Shown one piece after another: positions 61,939-64,000 of a DNA stretch of 64,000 nucleotides. Position 1 is the first letter of the stretch; each line of letters opens with the position of its first letter. The notes under the pieces are model-generated. The model saw nothing but the letters and a program-made list of their open reading frames with translations. It was not told the DNA's origin and did no database searches. The stretch comes from Eubacterium sp. (lineage in GTDB: Bacteria; Bacillota; Clostridia; Lachnospirales; Lachnospiraceae), in the NCBI GenBank assembly GCA_017406925.1, contig JAFQXO010000011.1, positions 124,001-188,000 of the forward strand. Direction: 5' to 3'. The position numbers were made by a program, and so were the translations under genes.

Positions 61939-62403
61939 TCACTGCCTCCGCAACTTTTCAAAGAAATCTTTCAGCAATCTGCTGCACTCATCTTTAAGGA
62001 CACCTGTCTCTATTTCAACCTGGTGGTTGAACTCATCCACTTGAAGCAGATTCATTATTGATCCAGCACATCCTGCCTTGGGATTCATACATCCTATGTA
62101 CACTTTGGCGATTCGTGCTTGCACGATAGCGCCAGAACACATCTGGCAAGGCTCTGTCGTCACATACATCTCGCAGTCATCCAAGCGCCAGTCTTTCATC
62201 TTCTTGCTAGCTTTCTTTATAGCTATCATCTCCGCATGACTGAGTGTATTAGAATCCTTGTTTCTTCTGTTGTAGCCACGGCCAATGATTTTGCCATCAT
62301 GCACTATGACGCATCCTATCGGTACATCCTTAATCTTCGCAGCCTTCTCGGCTTCTTTGATGGCTTCCATCATATATTGTTCTTTAGTCATTTCCTTTTT
62401 CAT
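61939..62403 (-). CDS. tadA: tRNA-specific adenosine deaminase
   Basis: 154 aa zinc deaminase making inosine at tRNA-Arg position 34. The catalytic HAE is in SHAEMIAIKKA (about 56) and PCxxC is in TTEPCQMCSGAIVQARI (about 86). Its start lies 2 bases after the stop of the GH18-type gene. No strong ribosome-binding site precedes the first ATG (a later in-frame ATG is also possible). Confidence 0.93.
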   Translation of the reverse strand: MKKEMTKEQYMMEAIKEAEKAAKIKDVPIGCVIVHDGKIIGRGYNRRNKDSNTLSHAEMIAIKKASKKMKDWRLDDCEMYVTTEPCQMCSGAIVQARIAKVYIGCMNPKAGCAGSIMNLLQVDEFNHQVEIETGVLKDECSRLLKDFFEKLRRQ

Positions 62404-62405
62404 AA

Positions 62406-64000
62406 TTACTTAAAATATGGTGCGATAACATTCCAAATATTGTCAGTCTCTTGACCAAGTTTCCAGAATGCACTTCCACCTAAGTTGTATTTGTCCATGA
62501 ATTTTAATCTCTTGTCTATCGACTTCGAGTTCTCAAGCCACATTTTATATGTCGCAGTTCCTTCATTCCACTCCACATAGTCCTGACCAGTTGAAGAGTC
62601 ATACTGAGGTGTGGCATTTTTCTTATACGCCTTCTTGGCGCCAGCCATAGTCAAAACTGTCGAGGACAATTGAGTTCCGCTACCTTCCATTTCTTCATCC
62701 GAAGACGTCTCCATCCAAAGTCTCGTATAGAAAGGCATAGCATTTATAATACGCTTTGAATCTTTTGTGAGGTCAATCGTAGATTTGATTCCATTTTCCA
62801 TAAATGACATTGATGAAACCGAACCCGCCTCCTCACTGTTAGCGTTGTGCTCGTCGTAATTCATGATGACAACATAGTCTGCAATCTTATACTGCTGTGG
62901 AATATCGTAAATATTGTTACCAGTTCCATCTGGCGCGTAATTGTCTATAGAAAGAACGAGGTCATTGTTTCTACACTCAACCGAAAGTTCTCTCAAGAAC
63001 TGTAAGTAACCTCTTGCATCTTCATATGTCACATATTCGAAATCGACATTGATACCATCGATGTCATATCTCTTGGCTTCGCCAACAATATTATCAACGA
63101 AGTTTTCTCTAGCCCTCGTATGGTTCATAACATAGACTGTATTCTTCTTTGATTTGAAATCATCTACGACTGCCCATACTTTCAAATCACTCTTGTGAGC
63201 CTTGCTCACATACGTCTGGTCCGCCAATGAATAGATAGCTCCACTCTTATTTTTCAAAGAGAACCATGTAGGCGCAATAACTTTAAGATTCTTAGCATGC
63301 TTAATCTTTTCGCCAAAAAAACTCGTCGCCACTACATTGGTCACACCATCAAACGCCATCGAAACTGGTTTCTTGTATGTGATATGTATGTAAGATGAAT
63401 CGTCGTTTTTATACGAAACTTTCTTAGTCTTTTCATCAGCCACTTCATCACTTCTGATGTAGCCGATGATACCTTTGTCAGTTCGGATCTTAGTCCAATT
63501 CTCACCACTGTTTATAATCTTAAAAGGAGTATCCTCCTCTATTTCCTGAACAATCAAGTTCTGATAATCGCCCTTCGTGCGAACTTCGGTATCGCTGTCA
63601 GCCTTAGCCATCCTCACCTTGCCAGACTCATATGTCAGCATAACTATCGCCGGAACCTCACCCGACTTTTTGATAACCTTGTAATCAAAGTCCACTAGCT
63701 TCTTCACAAAATTTATATTCAAATATACTTTTTTATCATCCTTGAAAGACTTATTTCCACCGATGTCGTAAACATTGTTGCTCGTGGCATCTGTGAAAAT
63801 GATTTTGTTGCTGTTTTTGTCATAGTAAAATCTATCGTCCATTTCTCTAGCTGTGTCGACATTGAGATAAACTTTTCCACCTTTGATAATGGCAAAGTCT
63901 TCGCTATATTCTTCTTCCATTGCAACAGCAGCCACCTCGCCTTTAGAGGATGTGTAAACCTTATCCTCGCCACCATCTGCTGAGTAGGTGAGGTTCATAT
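62406..64000 (-). CDS. GH18-family hydrolase with SH3-like domain (5' end beyond window)
   Basis: The frame is open to within 2 bases of the right edge and its first residues (NLTYSADGGEDK) look like mid-protein, so the signal or anchor sequence probably lies outside the window. A beta-rich N-terminal part with two copper-amine-oxidase-like segments (GKVYLNVDTAREM, KKVYLNINFVKKL) is followed by an SH3-like stretch (about 150-200; WTKIRTDKGIIGYIRSDEV) and a GH18 TIM barrel (about 220-530) with the catalytic D-x-x-D-x-E as DGINVDFEYV. It resembles the YaaH/YdhD-like GH18 enzymes that act on peptidoglycan or chitin-type glycans. Substrate not determinable. It probably shares a transcript with tadA. 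Confidence 0.82.
   Translation of the reverse strand, partial: MNLTYSADGGEDKVYTSSKGEVAAVAMEEEYSEDFAIIKGGKVYLNVDTAREMDDRFYYDKNSNKIIFTDATSNNVYDIGGNKSFKDDKKVYLNINFVKKLVDFDYKVIKKSGEVPAIVMLTYESGKVRMAKADSDTEVRTKGDYQNLIVQEIEEDTPFKIINSGENWTKIRTDKGIIGYIRSDEVADEKTKKVSYKNDDSSYIHITYKKPVSMAFDGVTNVVATSFFGEKIKHAKNLKVIAPTWFSLKNKSGAIYSLADQTYVSKAHKSDLKVWAVVDDFKSKKNTVYVMNHTRARENFVDNIVGEAKRYDIDGINVDFEYVTYEDARGYLQFLRELSVECRNNDLVLSIDNYAPDGTGNNIYDIPQQYKIADYVVIMNYDEHNANSEEAGSVSSMSFMENGIKSTIDLTKDSKRIINAMPFYTRLWMETSSDEEMEGSGTQLSSTVLTMAGAKKAYKKNATPQYDSSTGQDYVEWNEGTATYKMWLENSKSIDKRLKFMDKYNLGGSAFWKLGQETDNIWNVIAPYFK

Noticed and set aside
1..64000. Insertion sequences, phage genes, tRNA genes or integration sites
   Set aside because: No transposase, integrase or phage structural genes, no flanking direct repeats and no tRNA cloverleaf were recognised on either strand.

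Overview
The window looks like a low-GC, Gram-positive Clostridia chromosome, most likely Lachnospiraceae (genus not determinable). Indicators are strong AGGAGG ribosome-binding sites, secreted proteins with Thr/Glu/Ala/Pro linkers and lysine-rich Fn3-like domains, a large Bacillus-type SRP RNA in the tadA-scr-dnaX-ybaB-recR neighbourhood, split transketolase, MEP-pathway IspE, and CUT1 sugar importers without a local ATPase. Almost everything is on the minus strand. The plus-strand genes are plsC, a small membrane protein gene, pdxK and a sigma-like gene. The only stretch above 300 bases without a protein gene is 61489-61938, which holds the SRP RNA.

Region 1 (1-9730) encodes extracellular carbohydrate-binding proteins: a CotH-kinase-family protein running off the left edge, a 1059-residue multi-module binding protein, a 55-residue peptide gene with its own promoter and terminator, a small secreted lysine-rich protein sharing an IDNPW motif with that peptide, and a 1190-residue multi-module adhesin-like protein.

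Region 2 (9979-33423) is a beta-1,3-glucan (laminarin-type) utilisation operon of about 22 kb, read right to left: binding lipoprotein, a second binding protein fused to sugar-binding-like modules, permease pair A, an NHL/Yip1 membrane protein, a DUF5696-like protein, permease pair B, two secreted GH16 endoglucanases, a GH161-type beta-1,3-oligoglucan phosphorylase and a GH94-type (probably laminaribiose) phosphorylase. Inferred flow: GH16 cuts glucan outside, the oligosaccharides are imported, and phosphorolysis yields glucose 1-phosphate. The nearby phosphoglucomutase (37051-38784) would pass this to glycolysis. A separately promoted surface beta-sandwich protein (32599-33423) sits just upstream.

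Region 3 (33598-53303) is mostly housekeeping (plsC, DUF1934, murI, ispE, pgm, pdxK, metK, aquaporin, serine hydrolase, murA, dinB). It contains two striking gene fusions: a MocR/PdxR-type regulator fused in frame to a CCA-adding tRNA nucleotidyltransferase, divergent from pdxK; and a 2-isopropylmalate synthase (LeuA) with a C-terminal AraC-type DNA-binding domain. The leuA start is preceded by a long stem-loop that hides its ribosome-binding site and contains a dyad. A degenerate sigma-70-like protein lacking region 4 is also here.

Region 4 (53340-64000) is the tadA-SRP RNA-dnaX-ybaB-recR replication/repair cluster, followed by a giant TPR/acidic/P-loop protein and split transketolase. A GH18-type hydrolase runs off the right edge.

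The most unusual items are the LeuA-AraC fusion with its leader, the MocR-CCA fusion, the sigma-like protein, the duplicated permease set in the glucan operon, and the peptide/secreted protein pair.
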